Assembly: GCA_964508225.1 (NCBI GenBank)
Contig: CAZDRX010000004.1
Span: forward strand, 1-64,000
Source of the DNA: CAZDRX01 sp964508225
Lineage (GTDB): Bacteria; Patescibacteriota; Gracilibacteria; Peribacterales; Peribacteraceae
Direction of reading: 5' to 3'
Length of the DNA stretch: 64,000 bases
Position numbers and translations under genes: made by a program. The notes beneath the pieces are model-generated. The model made no database searches and was not told the DNA's origin. It saw only the letters and a program-made list of their open reading frames with translations. Every line of letters begins with the position of its first letter. Positions within the stretch are counted from its first letter, which is position 1. Of this stretch, positions 33,057 to 41,500 are shown one piece after another.

Positions 33057-33980
33057 ATGCACATCCCCGTTCTCCTCTCAGAAGTGTTGGCCTCTCTCTC
33101 GCCGTCATCCGGTGACCGGATACTCGACGTGACCCTCGGTCTCGGCGGTCACGCGGAGGCGATGCTGAAGGCAACCGGATCTTCCGGCGTCCTCGTCGGC
33201 ATCGACGCGGATCTGCAGAATCTGGAACGTGCGAGGACGCGACTGCCTTCGGGCAGCACCGTACTCGTCCATGCGAACTTCAGAGACGTTCCCGCGTGTC
33301 TGCCTCCTGAGCAGCGCGTGTTCGATGTCATCCTTGCCGATCTCGGCATCAGTTCCCCGCATCTCGACGACGCTTCCCGTGGGTTCAGTTTCCGCTTCGA
33401 TGCGCCTCTCGACATGCGTCTTGATCAGTCTTCCGGCCAGCCGGCTTCCATCGTGCTCTCGTCACTCGATCGCGCATCGCTCATCAGGATCTTCCGTGAC
33501 TATGGTGAAGTGCAGCGCAGCCACCGCCTCGTGGATGAGATCATCTCCCGCAGGAAAACCGATCCCGTGCGCACGACCTTCGCACTTTCCGATGCGATCC
33601 GGAAGGCCTATGGCACGGTCGCAGGCGGAGACATCCTTCCGCAGGTCTTTCAGGCTCTCCGTATCGCTGTGAACGGGGAACTGGATGCTCTCGATACGTT
33701 CCTGCGCGAAGCCCCGAGGCTGCTTGGACCCGGTGGCAGACTCGGCATCATCAGTTTCCATTCACTCGAAGACCGGATGGTGAAGACTGCGTTCAGGGAT
33801 CTGACGACTGCGCCGAAGGATCCCCTCACCGGACAGGATCTTCATCCGCCTGAGTTCGAACTTCTCACGAAGAAGGGGATCGCTCCCTCTGATGGCGAGA
33901 CTGCGTCGAATCCGCGCGCCCGTTCCGCGAGGTTGCGTGCAATCCGGCGCCTTCCGGCGTATACTTCCCTCCGTTCCTGA
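33057..33980 (+). CDS. rsmH: 16S rRNA (cytosine-1402-N4)-methyltransferase RsmH
   Basis: 307 aa. N-terminal HIPVLLSEVL, SAM-binding LDVTLGLGGHAEAML, IDADLQNLE, ADLGISSPHLDDASRGFSF and C-terminal GGRLGIISFHSLEDRMVK are all diagnostic. It methylates C1402 of 16S rRNA. It opens a mini division cluster (ftsL-like next) but mraZ, ftsI and the mur genes that usually follow are absent. A possible promoter is TTGAAT-N16-TAGGAT within 33020-33050. Confidence 0.96.
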   Translation: MHIPVLLSEVLASLSPSSGDRILDVTLGLGGHAEAMLKATGSSGVLVGIDADLQNLERARTRLPSGSTVLVHANFRDVPACLPPEQRVFDVILADLGISSPHLDDASRGFSFRFDAPLDMRLDQSSGQPASIVLSSLDRASLIRIFRDYGEVQRSHRLVDEIISRRKTDPVRTTFALSDAIRKAYGTVAGGDILPQVFQALRIAVNGELDALDTFLREAPRLLGPGGRLGIISFHSLEDRMVKTAFRDLTTAPKDPLTGQDLHPPEFELLTKKGIAPSDGETASNPRARSARLRAIRRLPAYTSLRS

Positions 33981-33984
33981 CGTC

Positions 33985-34386
33985 ATGCTGAACGCGACAC
34001 CTATCGCACCGCTTTCGTCCTTCTCCGAGCCGCTCCGGAGACATTCGCTCAAGCGGATGATGTCGAGCAGCACCATGCTTCTTCTTGTCGTGATCGGCAC
34101 GCTCATCATCGTGCTCGCACTCCTCATTCTCTTCCATCACAACCTGAACGCCACGAAGGGTTACAGGCTGAGGACACTGGAACGTGCGCGCTCACAGCTT
34201 CTTCTGGAACAGGAGGTGCTCAATATGCAGATCGCCAAGTCGCAGTCACTCGAGACACTCCAGACCGATCCGACCGTCCTCAACATGGAGAAGCCGAGGA
34301 ACCCGAAGTACATTCAGGCGGAGGACCCGGCGCTCATCGAAGGTCTGGCGGCGAGGCCGCAGGACGCAGAGGCGACTGTCGAGTGA
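33985..34386 (+). CDS. FtsL-like small division/septum protein
   Basis: 133 aa with a cytosolic Arg-rich N-terminus, one transmembrane helix (about 31-53) and a helical coiled-coil exterior (LRTLERARSQLLLEQEVLNM), followed by an acidic tail. Sequence identity to FtsL cannot be judged, but topology, size and the position 4 nt after rsmH are exactly those of ftsL. No SD. Confidence 0.65.
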   Translation: MLNATPIAPLSSFSEPLRRHSLKRMMSSSTMLLLVVIGTLIIVLALLILFHHNLNATKGYRLRTLERARSQLLLEQEVLNMQIAKSQSLETLQTDPTVLNMEKPRNPKYIQAEDPALIEGLAARPQDAEATVE

Positions 34387-34389
34387 CCG

Positions 34390-35808
34390 TTACAGCGGGC
34401 GGATCTGGATCGACATGATCCTCTGACCCCCCGGACCCATATCGGAGACGACGACCACGCGCTGGCCTGTTTTCAGGGCGCCCTTCTTCTTGAGGACTGC
34501 GAGGGCAGCGGCTGCCGTGACCTCGGACTTGTCCGAGAACTTCACGACGTGCGGTGTGACGCCCCAGAGGAGCATCATGCGGCGCTGGCAGGCTTCGTTA
34601 TCGGTGAAGGCATGGATCGGCACGAGCGGACGGCAGTTGCTCACGGCGCGAGCCGTGCGGCCGTGCTTGCTCATGACGACGAGAGCGTCGGCCTGCAGCT
34701 TGGTGGCAAGCACACTCGCGGAGAGCGCCTGTTCGCGACGGGGCATATCGATGTCGGCGGCGACAGCCGGGCTGTCATCGGCGAGGAGATCGAAGCGGGG
34801 TTCCACGAGCTCACTGCTCCGGAGCACCTTGTCCATGGCGATGACGGACTTCATCGGATACATGCCGCCGGCAGTTTCGCCGGAGAGCATGGTGCTGTCG
34901 GCCTGTGAACGTGCGGCGTAGGCAATGTCGGAGACTTCGGCACGCGTCGGGGTCGGGTTCATGATCATGCTCTCGAGCATGTGGGTGGCCACGATGACCG
35001 GCTTTCCCGCCTTGCGACACTTCCGGACGATGTCGTCCTGGATCCTCGGAACATCCTCGAAGGGGACTTCCGATCCGAGGTCGCCGCGGGCGACCATGAT
35101 GCCGTCCGAAGCCGCGATAATAGCGTCGATATTCTCGACAGCCTGCGGCGTTTCGATCTTGGCGATGATGTGTGCTTCACTCTTGTGTTTCCTCAAAAAG
35201 GTCTTGAGCTCCTCGATGTCCTCGCCCGTGCGGACGAAGGACGTCGCGTAGAAGTCGAGATCCTGCTCGATGCCGAACTTGATGTCCTTCCAGTCCTTGT
35301 CCGTGAAGGACGGGAGACTGATGTACGCGCCCGGGAGGTTCACGTGTCTGCGGGAGCCGATCTTGCCTCCCTCGAGCGCCTTCGCGATCACGATATCTTT
35401 GTCGATCTTTGTCACCTTCATCTCGATCGCTCCGTTGTCGATGACAATGCAGCGAGCGTGCTTGGCATCGCGCGCGAAGAGATCGTAGTTCACCTTGATC
35501 GTCTTCATCTTCTCCTTGCCGGTCGGGTCCTTGGAAGTGAAGGCGACGAGATCACCCTTCTCGATGACGATGGGTGTCGTGACGTCGCCCGTGCGCACCT
35601 CGGGCCCCTTCGTGTCGAGCATGATACCGAGCGAATAGCCTTTCTTGTTCACCGAACGGATATAGTCGATCGTCTTGCCGTGGAAGGCATGATCACCGTG
35701 CGAGAAATTCAGGCGGCAGATGTTCACACCCATCTTCGCAAGCTCCTCGATTTTCTCGGGAGTAGCGGTGGCAGGACCGATGGTCGCAATGATTCGTGTG
35801 TAACGCAT
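34390..35808 (-). CDS. pyk: Pyruvate kinase
   Basis: Last step of glycolysis (PEP + ADP to pyruvate + ATP). 472 aa. RIIATIGPAT, the substrate site NFSHG, MLDTKGPEVRTG, signature IIAKIETPQAVENID with the catalytic Lys, MVARGDLG and the C-terminal domain with SKHGRTAR. Converges on ftsL with a 3-bp gap. TAGACT lies 33 nt before the ATG; no SD. Confidence 0.97.
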   Translation of the reverse strand: MRYTRIIATIGPATATPEKIEELAKMGVNICRLNFSHGDHAFHGKTIDYIRSVNKKGYSLGIMLDTKGPEVRTGDVTTPIVIEKGDLVAFTSKDPTGKEKMKTIKVNYDLFARDAKHARCIVIDNGAIEMKVTKIDKDIVIAKALEGGKIGSRRHVNLPGAYISLPSFTDKDWKDIKFGIEQDLDFYATSFVRTGEDIEELKTFLRKHKSEAHIIAKIETPQAVENIDAIIAASDGIMVARGDLGSEVPFEDVPRIQDDIVRKCRKAGKPVIVATHMLESMIMNPTPTRAEVSDIAYAARSQADSTMLSGETAGGMYPMKSVIAMDKVLRSSELVEPRFDLLADDSPAVAADIDMPRREQALSASVLATKLQADALVVMSKHGRTARAVSNCRPLVPIHAFTDNEACQRRMMLLWGVTPHVVKFSDKSEVTAAAALAVLKKKGALKTGQRVVVVSDMGPGGQRIMSIQIRPL

Positions 35809-35886
35809 AGAGTGAGTGGGAAAGTTTGAAGCGCGCGGGAGTCTACACGACGCATCCGATCGATGCCAGACTCCGCACTACGGATT

Positions 35887-37416
35887 CTATTGATTCCGCG
35901 GCACAGGTGTGACGAGAGGACTCACTTTGTTGCAACCGACGCACGTGAGCTCCCACAGCGGGAAGATCGCCCGCCTGCTGAATTGCTGCATGGTGATGGG
36001 CTCGTAGTACGTGAGTGCATGGAAGTACTGGTAGCCCGCAAACATGAGAAGCGCGAGGACAGTGAGTCCGAGGACCTTCTTCTGCATATCGATCACCATG
36101 GATCCGATTCTGCCGATGTTCTCCACCGCGAGGCAGAAGAGAATGTAGCTGAACATCAGCGGGAGGAAATAGTGGTACAGATACATCACCCGATTCAGGT
36201 GCGAGATTGCGATCATGTAGCTCACATAGATTCCGAGGAACACGAGCAGATACAGCCCATGCTTGAGCTTCGGTGAATCCGGGAGGAGTACGCGCGCGGT
36301 GAGGAGGAACATCGAGAGCAGGACGCCGAGAAGTCCGCACATCCACGTCACGGGGTTCGACTGGAGGTACAGGTACCGGATCGCATCATTGCCGGATTTT
36401 TCCCAGCGATAGTTGATGCTGCGTGCGCCAAGCGGCCAGAAGAAGGAGGGACTGCCGTTCTCATCAGGTTTGCACAGATCCAGTCTCGGGACACCCACTT
36501 CATAGTGGTGGACGAAGCGGAAGGAATCCCGCAGCATGATCGGAAACGACCGCAGATCAGACGTCGCATTTCGCGCAAGGATATCCTTGTACGCATCGGA
36601 TGCCTGATAGTAGCCGTTCTCATTCAATTCAGGGACGATCTTGGTCGCGACCGAAAAGTGAACCTGCCACACCGAGACGTATGTCACGAAGAATCCGACG
36701 ATCGTGAGTATGCAGAACAGCGTCACGCGCCTCCAGTCCGGAATGAGGAGCCACACCGCGACCGGAAAGAGCAGGATGAAGATGAGGCCGACAACCTTCG
36801 TGGTCATGATGAGCCCGAAGACGGCCCCTGCGAGGAGGGACATCAGGCAGAATCTGAGCAGAAGTCGTGGCGGAATCTTCGGCACGTGCAGAAGGACAAG
36901 GATGAGGAGGAGTCCGAAGAACGTCACGGGCGTATCCACCATCGCCCCGCGGCTATGCACAATCTGTGCATTGTCGAACACATATAGAAAGGTGAAGAGT
37001 GCCGACATCGACGGGTTGGCCGTGAAGAAGAGAAAGATGAAGAAGAGAACCGGAGCCACCAGCCAGCCGAGAAGCGAGGGGAAGAGCCGGTAACCCGTGA
37101 ACGAGAAGTTGTCACCCAGTCCCGAGGCATAGTCCGTCTTGAGGAATTCTCGGTTCTTCTCGGGACTATTGCTGTGCGTGATCTTTTCTCCGAGAGCGAT
37201 GAGCAGCTTGCCCAGCGGCGGGTGCGGCTCCATGAAGAAGACGCCGTTCAGATACTTCTGTGCCGCGGCGACGTGGTACGGCTCGTCCCAGAAAGGATAC
37301 GGGGGGAAATTGTAACGGTAGAAGTACGTGAAGAACGACGTGAGCAGCACGAACAGGAGGTAGAGGAGGACACTTCCCTGTTGCAGTGATTTGTCCTTCG
37401 GTTTTTTGGTGACCAT
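35887..37416 (-). CDS. Dolichyl-phosphate-mannose protein mannosyltransferase-like GT-C enzyme
   Basis: 509-aa polytopic protein. The first external loop has the catalytic FWDEPYHVAAAQKY and the PMT signature HPPLGKLLIALGE; further down are FLYVFDNAQIVHSRGAMVDTP and SNPVTWMCGLLGV. About ten to eleven helices. PMT-family enzymes move mannose from a polyprenyl carrier to Ser/Thr of exported proteins; the Ser/Thr-rich surface proteins encoded next to it (37584 and 37844) are obvious candidate substrates (inference). TAGAAT ends 6 nt before the ATG. Confidence 0.87.
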   Translation of the reverse strand: MVTKKPKDKSLQQGSVLLYLLFVLLTSFFTYFYRYNFPPYPFWDEPYHVAAAQKYLNGVFFMEPHPPLGKLLIALGEKITHSNSPEKNREFLKTDYASGLGDNFSFTGYRLFPSLLGWLVAPVLFFIFLFFTANPSMSALFTFLYVFDNAQIVHSRGAMVDTPVTFFGLLLILVLLHVPKIPPRLLLRFCLMSLLAGAVFGLIMTTKVVGLIFILLFPVAVWLLIPDWRRVTLFCILTIVGFFVTYVSVWQVHFSVATKIVPELNENGYYQASDAYKDILARNATSDLRSFPIMLRDSFRFVHHYEVGVPRLDLCKPDENGSPSFFWPLGARSINYRWEKSGNDAIRYLYLQSNPVTWMCGLLGVLLSMFLLTARVLLPDSPKLKHGLYLLVFLGIYVSYMIAISHLNRVMYLYHYFLPLMFSYILFCLAVENIGRIGSMVIDMQKKVLGLTVLALLMFAGYQYFHALTYYEPITMQQFSRRAIFPLWELTCVGCNKVSPLVTPVPRNQ

Positions 37417-37422
37417 GCCGTG

Positions 37423-37428
37423 ATTCTA
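37423..37428 (-). promoter_or_regulatory. -10 box of the PMT-like gene (leaderless spacing)
   Basis: TAGAAT on the minus strand ends 6 nt before ATG 37416. Confidence 0.55.
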
Positions 37429-37583
37429 TCCAGAAGTGAGGCCACTTGTCTAAAGTCAGCCGGGAATCCCGCTGTTTTGCCTTCCACTCGTTCACAACAT
37501 CCGAGACGGAGGTGATCCGCAAGTGCAATCCACCTTTTCTTATATTGCGCTCTGACTTGTCTCTTCTCTACACTCGTACTCAT

Positions 37584-37838
37584 ATGCAACTTCGGGAACC
37601 CATACGGTTACTGTCTGGTATCGCACTTGGATTCATGCTTGGCATCATTCTCTACCAGTCATCGCGCGTCGGAAACGTCGATCTGAGCCGTCTGCGTGGA
37701 TCGACGACGATCTCTTCATCGTTCTGCACTTCCGGCGGTTGCTCTGCGTCTTCTGATTGCTCAGGGGGGACATGCAGCTCGGACTCTTCTTCCTCCTCTT
37801 CTGACACTGGCTGTTGTGTAGCCGGTGTCTGCACCTAA
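37584..37838 (+). CDS. Small Ser/Cys-rich anchored protein, paralogue of the next gene
   Basis: 84 aa: an N-terminal hydrophobic anchor (about 9-24) followed by a Ser/Cys-rich tail ending in TGCCVAGVCT. The anchor and the CCV...C tail resemble the start and the Cys-repeat units of the 951-aa protein 5 nt downstream, so the two probably arose by duplication. TACACT lies 9 nt upstream. Cysteines suggest disulfide-stabilised exterior segments. Confidence 0.7.
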   Translation: MQLREPIRLLSGIALGFMLGIILYQSSRVGNVDLSRLRGSTTISSSFCTSGGCSASSDCSGGTCSSDSSSSSSDTGCCVAGVCT

Positions 37839-37843
37839 TCCTC

Positions 37844-40699
37844 ATGGACGCCAAACCTTCCCTCGCACGATTCGGCATCGGAGTCCTCATGGGGCTTGTT
37901 GTTGCGATTGTGCTCATCCAGTCGCAGTCCTCAGGGATCAGGAGGGTTCTTCGCGGAGATGCAACATCGGGACCGTGTGGTGCGTGCACCATTGCATGTA
38001 CGGGCACGGATGTCTGTGGATGTGATCCGACAGATATGACGAGTCCGATTTGTATGTCGTGTTCGATCATGGGAACTTGCCCATCTTCCGCACCTCCTTG
38101 TACCGCCGGTAACTGCAGTACCTGCGCTGACCCGTGTGCCACATGCACGTGTAACAACGGAGGAATGGTTGATCCGAACTGTACTGCGGAATGCACGATC
38201 TCCTCCGCGTCCTCTTCTTCCACATGCAACGCATGCACGGGCATTGGAAGCGCGTGCGGATCCGGCACGTCAGGAACTTCCGGTACATCCGGTACGAGCG
38301 GTACATCAGGCACGAGCGGTACAAGCGGACCATCCGGCCCGATCGTTCCTTTCATGATTCCGCCGACGACGACTCCTCCCACCACCACGCCGCCGACGAC
38401 GACTCCTCCGACGACGACACCTCCCACCACCACGCCTCCTACCACGACCCCTCCTCCTCCATCTTCGAACGGAAACAGTTCAAATGGAAATAGTTCGAAT
38501 GGTCCTTCCTCCAACCCCTCGTCGGGTGGTTCGTCGACACCCTCCTCTAATCCCTCGTCCGGTGGTTCTTCATCCCCGTCATCCAATGCTTCCTCAGGAG
38601 GTTCTTCGAGTCCGTCTTCCACAAGCTCAGGTGGATCTTCGGCATCCTCTGCATCTTCTGCTTCCTCGCGGAGCTCCTCAGCTTCATCGAGATCTTCGGC
38701 CTCATCCGCATCCTCCGTGAGCTCAGCCTCTTCCAGGACTTCTTCAGCCTCATCCGCATCCTCCGTGAGTTCAGCCTCTTCCAGGACTTCCTCTGCCTCA
38801 TCGGCATCTTCTGTTTCTTCCACTTCTTCGAGGAGCTCTTCTTCCTCTTCAAGAAGCTCCTCGAGCTCCTCAAGCAGCTCAAGTAGCAGCTCCTCCAGCC
38901 GCTCGAGTTCTTCGTCCTCCTCCACGAGTTCGAGGAGCAGTTCGAGTTCCTCCAGTTCACGCAGTTCATCCAGCAGCTCGATCATCGTCGACTCCTCTTC
39001 CAGCCGGTCGAGCAGTTCTTCGACTTCCTCCACTAGTTCTACGAGCTCAAGAAGTGGCTCATCGAGCACTTCCAGCACCTCAAGTCGTTCCTCACAAGGC
39101 TCAAGCACGAACAGCTCCACGTCTTCCGGATACTGCTGTGTTCTCGCAGGTTCAGCGCTCACCTGTCTCCAGGGTTCCTGTACGGATTCGCAGCCGATGT
39201 GTCAGTCGAAGTGTAACTTTGGCTCATCATCGTCGACGTCCTCCTTCTCCGGATACTGCTGCGTGACTGTCGGAACGTCGAAGACCTGTCTCAGCGGTCC
39301 TTCGTGTACGGATTCGCTCCCCGTCTGTTCGAATAAGTGCGTCGGCGGTTCATCGTCATCGACGAGCGGATTCAGCTCCAGTCGCTCCTCTGTCACAAGT
39401 TCGGCGTCGTCCGGATACTGCTGCGTGTTCCTCGGATCATCCCTCACCTGTCTCCCGGGATCCTGTCAGGATTCACAGCCGGTGTGTCAGGCGAAGTGTA
39501 ACTTCAATTCCTCTTCCTCACGCAGCGGACAGAGCAGCTCCAGCCCCGGATACTGTTGTGTGACGGTCGGCACGACCAAATCCTGTCTCAGCGGTCCTTC
39601 GTGCACGGATTCACTTCCGCTCTGTTCCACGAAGTGTTTTGGTTCCAGCGCTTCCTCTTCCAGCAGGTCAGGTGGTTCCAGCTCCTCCACATCCTTCCGC
39701 TTCAGCTCATCCACGAATAGCTCGTACTCCTTCTCTTACTCGTCATCCCGCTACTCCTCGAACGGATCCACCTCGAGCCTGTACTCCAGCGGCTACTACT
39801 CGAGCGGTTACTACTCCAGTGGCCTGTACTCCAGCGGTTACTATTCCAGCAACATCGTCGTCTTCGGCTCCTCTTCAGGATTCAACTCGTCCTACCCGTA
39901 TGAGTTCTGCGGTGACGGTCTCAAGCAGACGCGTGAGCAGTGTGACGATGGCAGCCGCAACGGTCAGATCAATGATCCGTGCAGCGTCACGTGCCAGCTT
40001 GTCTATCTCTCCACCTGCGGTAACGGCACGATCGATCCGGGTGAGGAATGTGACAACGGCACAGGAAACAATGGAAGACTCACCGATTCCTGCACCCTCC
40101 TCTGCAAGAACAAGAATGGTTCCTGCGGTGACGGCTCCGTGCAGTCCGCCTTGGGTGAGCAGTGTGACGACGGCAACCAGATCGACAACGATGACTGTTC
40201 CAATGTGTGTACGTGGTCCAGGCTCACGGATTGTGGCGACGGTGTCGTCCAGTCCGACTTCGAGCAGTGTGATGCCGGTGTGCGCAACGGCGACTATCCC
40301 GGATCTCCGTGTCACTCGAACTGTGTGAACCCGTACTGCGGCGACGGCATCAGGGACATCAACGAAGAGTGTGACGATCGCAACAACATCGACGGCGATA
40401 ACTGCACAGCCGTCTGTACGAATGAGAACCCGGCTGCGCCGCTTCTCGCCGGAAACCTCGTGAATCCGTATAACTCGGGTAACGGTTCCAATGTCTCCTA
40501 TAACCAGTTGCCGAACGGGCAGTTCGCCAACCCGAATAACCTCGGCGGCTTCAATGCCAACGGCCAGAATCCTCAGTACTACGGCAACATCCCGACACCG
40601 GCCCGCACGCCGACAGGTCCGGGACTCGTCATCTTCCTCGCCTCAGGCGCAGCTGCAGGTGTCGGAGTGGTACGCAGAAGGTTCCTCAAGAAGATCTAA
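37844..40699 (+). CDS. Giant Ser/Cys-rich repeat surface protein with two membrane anchors
   Basis: 951 aa. N-terminal anchor (about 8-27); Cys-rich segment (45-135); collagen-like run of seven G-T-S triplets (about 139-165); six TPPTTT units (about 173-206); a Ser-rich region of about 220 residues with 16-residue repeats; four 12-Cys-type units each opening with GYCCV (near 429, 470, 523, 569) in an A-B-A-B order; a Ser/Tyr repeat (YSSGYYSSG); five Cys-rich DUF4215-like repeats with CGDG...EQCDDG (about 687-860); and a C-terminal TM helix followed by RRRFLKK. This is a long stalk exposed on the cell surface and probably O-glycosylated by the neighbouring PMT. Function (adhesin or S-layer-like) is inferred. 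Confidence 0.85.
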   Translation: MDAKPSLARFGIGVLMGLVVAIVLIQSQSSGIRRVLRGDATSGPCGACTIACTGTDVCGCDPTDMTSPICMSCSIMGTCPSSAPPCTAGNCSTCADPCATCTCNNGGMVDPNCTAECTISSASSSSTCNACTGIGSACGSGTSGTSGTSGTSGTSGTSGTSGPSGPIVPFMIPPTTTPPTTTPPTTTPPTTTPPTTTPPTTTPPPPSSNGNSSNGNSSNGPSSNPSSGGSSTPSSNPSSGGSSSPSSNASSGGSSSPSSTSSGGSSASSASSASSRSSSASSRSSASSASSVSSASSRTSSASSASSVSSASSRTSSASSASSVSSTSSRSSSSSSRSSSSSSSSSSSSSSSRSSSSSSSTSSRSSSSSSSSRSSSSSSIIVDSSSSRSSSSSTSSTSSTSSRSGSSSTSSTSSRSSQGSSTNSSTSSGYCCVLAGSALTCLQGSCTDSQPMCQSKCNFGSSSSTSSFSGYCCVTVGTSKTCLSGPSCTDSLPVCSNKCVGGSSSSTSGFSSSRSSVTSSASSGYCCVFLGSSLTCLPGSCQDSQPVCQAKCNFNSSSSRSGQSSSSPGYCCVTVGTTKSCLSGPSCTDSLPLCSTKCFGSSASSSSRSGGSSSSTSFRFSSSTNSSYSFSYSSSRYSSNGSTSSLYSSGYYSSGYYSSGLYSSGYYSSNIVVFGSSSGFNSSYPYEFCGDGLKQTREQCDDGSRNGQINDPCSVTCQLVYLSTCGNGTIDPGEECDNGTGNNGRLTDSCTLLCKNKNGSCGDGSVQSALGEQCDDGNQIDNDDCSNVCTWSRLTDCGDGVVQSDFEQCDAGVRNGDYPGSPCHSNCVNPYCGDGIRDINEECDDRNNIDGDNCTAVCTNENPAAPLLAGNLVNPYNSGNGSNVSYNQLPNGQFANPNNLGGFNANGQNPQYYGNIPTPARTPTGPGLVIFLASGAAAGVGVVRRRFLKKI
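38361..38460 (+). repeat. TPPTTT-coding tandem repeat
   Basis: About six 18-bp units built from ACGCCTCCCACCACC-type codons encode a Thr/Pro stalk inside the giant surface protein. Codon choice varies between units, so selection is on the peptide. Confidence 0.75.
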
Positions 40700-40718
40700 G
40701 CTTCCGGTTACACAATCC

Positions 40719-40750
40719 AAAAGGCCCTTCGGACAAGGAGGGCTTTTTCT
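40719..40750 (+). terminator. Terminator of the giant surface protein gene
   Basis: A 10-bp stem (40719-40728 with 40739-40748, one G-U) whose descending arm ends in a T-run (CTTTTTCTTTTC). Confidence 0.85.
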
Positions 40751-40762
40751 TTTCCCGTTGAT

Positions 40763-40838
40763 TGGTACCCCCGGCAGGAATCGAACCTGCGACCAAAAGG
40801 TTAGAAACCTTCTGCTCTATCCACTGAGCTACGGGGGC
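40763..40838 (-). tRNA. tRNA-Arg (anticodon TCT)
   Basis: Acceptor GCCCCCG/CGGGGGT (terminal G-U), D-arm GCTCAGTGGATAGAGC, anticodon stem GAAGG/CCTTT with loop TTTCTAA (anticodon TCT), TTCGATT T-loop, encoded CCA. 76 nt. The 23 nt covering its 5' end are duplicated at 40915-40937. Confidence 0.95.
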
Positions 40839-40876
40839 GGACGTGTATGAGAGTAATCTGTCTCCAAGGAACGAGC

Positions 40877-40937
40877 ACCCCCTTTTATTTGTATGGCTTG
40901 CGTGCAAGCCATGGCCACTGAGCTACGGGGGCGGACG
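40877..40937 (-). repeat. tRNA-Arg 5'-end copy with adjacent perfect palindrome
   Basis: 40915-40937 is an exact 23-nt copy of the tRNA-Arg 5' end and 4 flanking nt (original at 40821-40843). Two nt away is a perfect palindrome, ATGGCTTGC-GT-GCAAGCCAT (40893-40912). At 40877-40882 the complement GGGGGT could re-form the acceptor stem, including its terminal G-U. No anticodon or T-arm remains. Confidence 0.75.
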
Positions 40938-41012
40938 CGTCTCCTGAGTATTATAGCTTTTTTCCGCATTCTTTTCACCTCCGCACCCGGTCTTCCTGCT
41001 TCGGAACCATGG

Positions 41013-41018
41013 TATCAT
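41013..41018 (+). promoter_or_regulatory. -10 box of the gene at 41026
   Basis: TATCAT ends 7 nt before ATG 41026 and 4 nt before the preceding ATG 41023. Confidence 0.5.
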
Positions 41019-41025
41019 CGCCATG

Positions 41026-41490
41026 ATGAATACCCCCGTACTGATCCCCGGAGAGACCGATGAACAGCGCGATATCCGTATCAATAAGGACACCGCTGCC
41101 TTCAGTTACCTCTGGATCATGTCGGTCTTCATTTACTTTTCGAAGAAGGATTCCAAATTCGTTCGTTACCACAGCCGGCAGGGGATTGTGCTCTTCCTCC
41201 TCAGCATTCCGCTCTCGATGATTCCGTATCTCGGCAGGTTCTTCCTCTTCCTCGTGGTGGCCGGCATGCTCCTCGGTTTCGTGCATGCGGCGCAGGGCAA
41301 GTACGCCGACGTTCCGTTTGCCGGTGATCTCGCCAAGGGTGACATCAAACCTGCCGATCTCTGGCACTCCACCATCAAGTCGCTCCGCAAGGCACTCGAC
41401 ATGCTCGAGGGCCTGATCAAGAAGCCCGAGCCGAAGAAGGAGGCCCCCAAGGAGAGCATGGACAGCACGCCGAAACCTCCGGTACCCTAA
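41026..41490 (+). CDS. DUF4870/Tic20-like small membrane protein
   Basis: 154 aa with three to four hydrophobic segments between about residues 25 and 90, containing KFVRYHSRQGIVLFLLSI, the hallmark of the DUF4870/Tic20 family, followed by a cytosolic Lys/Pro-rich tail. Function is unknown for the family. It leads into pyrH (10-nt gap). The second of two tandem ATGs is preferred because of promoter spacing. Confidence 0.78.
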   Translation: MNTPVLIPGETDEQRDIRINKDTAAFSYLWIMSVFIYFSKKDSKFVRYHSRQGIVLFLLSIPLSMIPYLGRFFLFLVVAGMLLGFVHAAQGKYADVPFAGDLAKGDIKPADLWHSTIKSLRKALDMLEGLIKKPEPKKEAPKESMDSTPKPPVP

Positions 41491-41500
41491 GCTCCGACCT

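Noticed and set aside
38361..39120. Short tandem DNA repeats that might suggest a CRISPR array
   Set aside because: Units are multiples of three, encode TPPTTT and Ser-rich peptides, have no unique spacers of constant length, and no cas genes are present.
37645..39162. Open 505-codon frame on the minus strand, rich in E, L and D
   Set aside because: It is the shadow of the Ser-codon-rich surface protein gene; composition follows from complementing TCC/TCT/AGC codons and it has no start signal.
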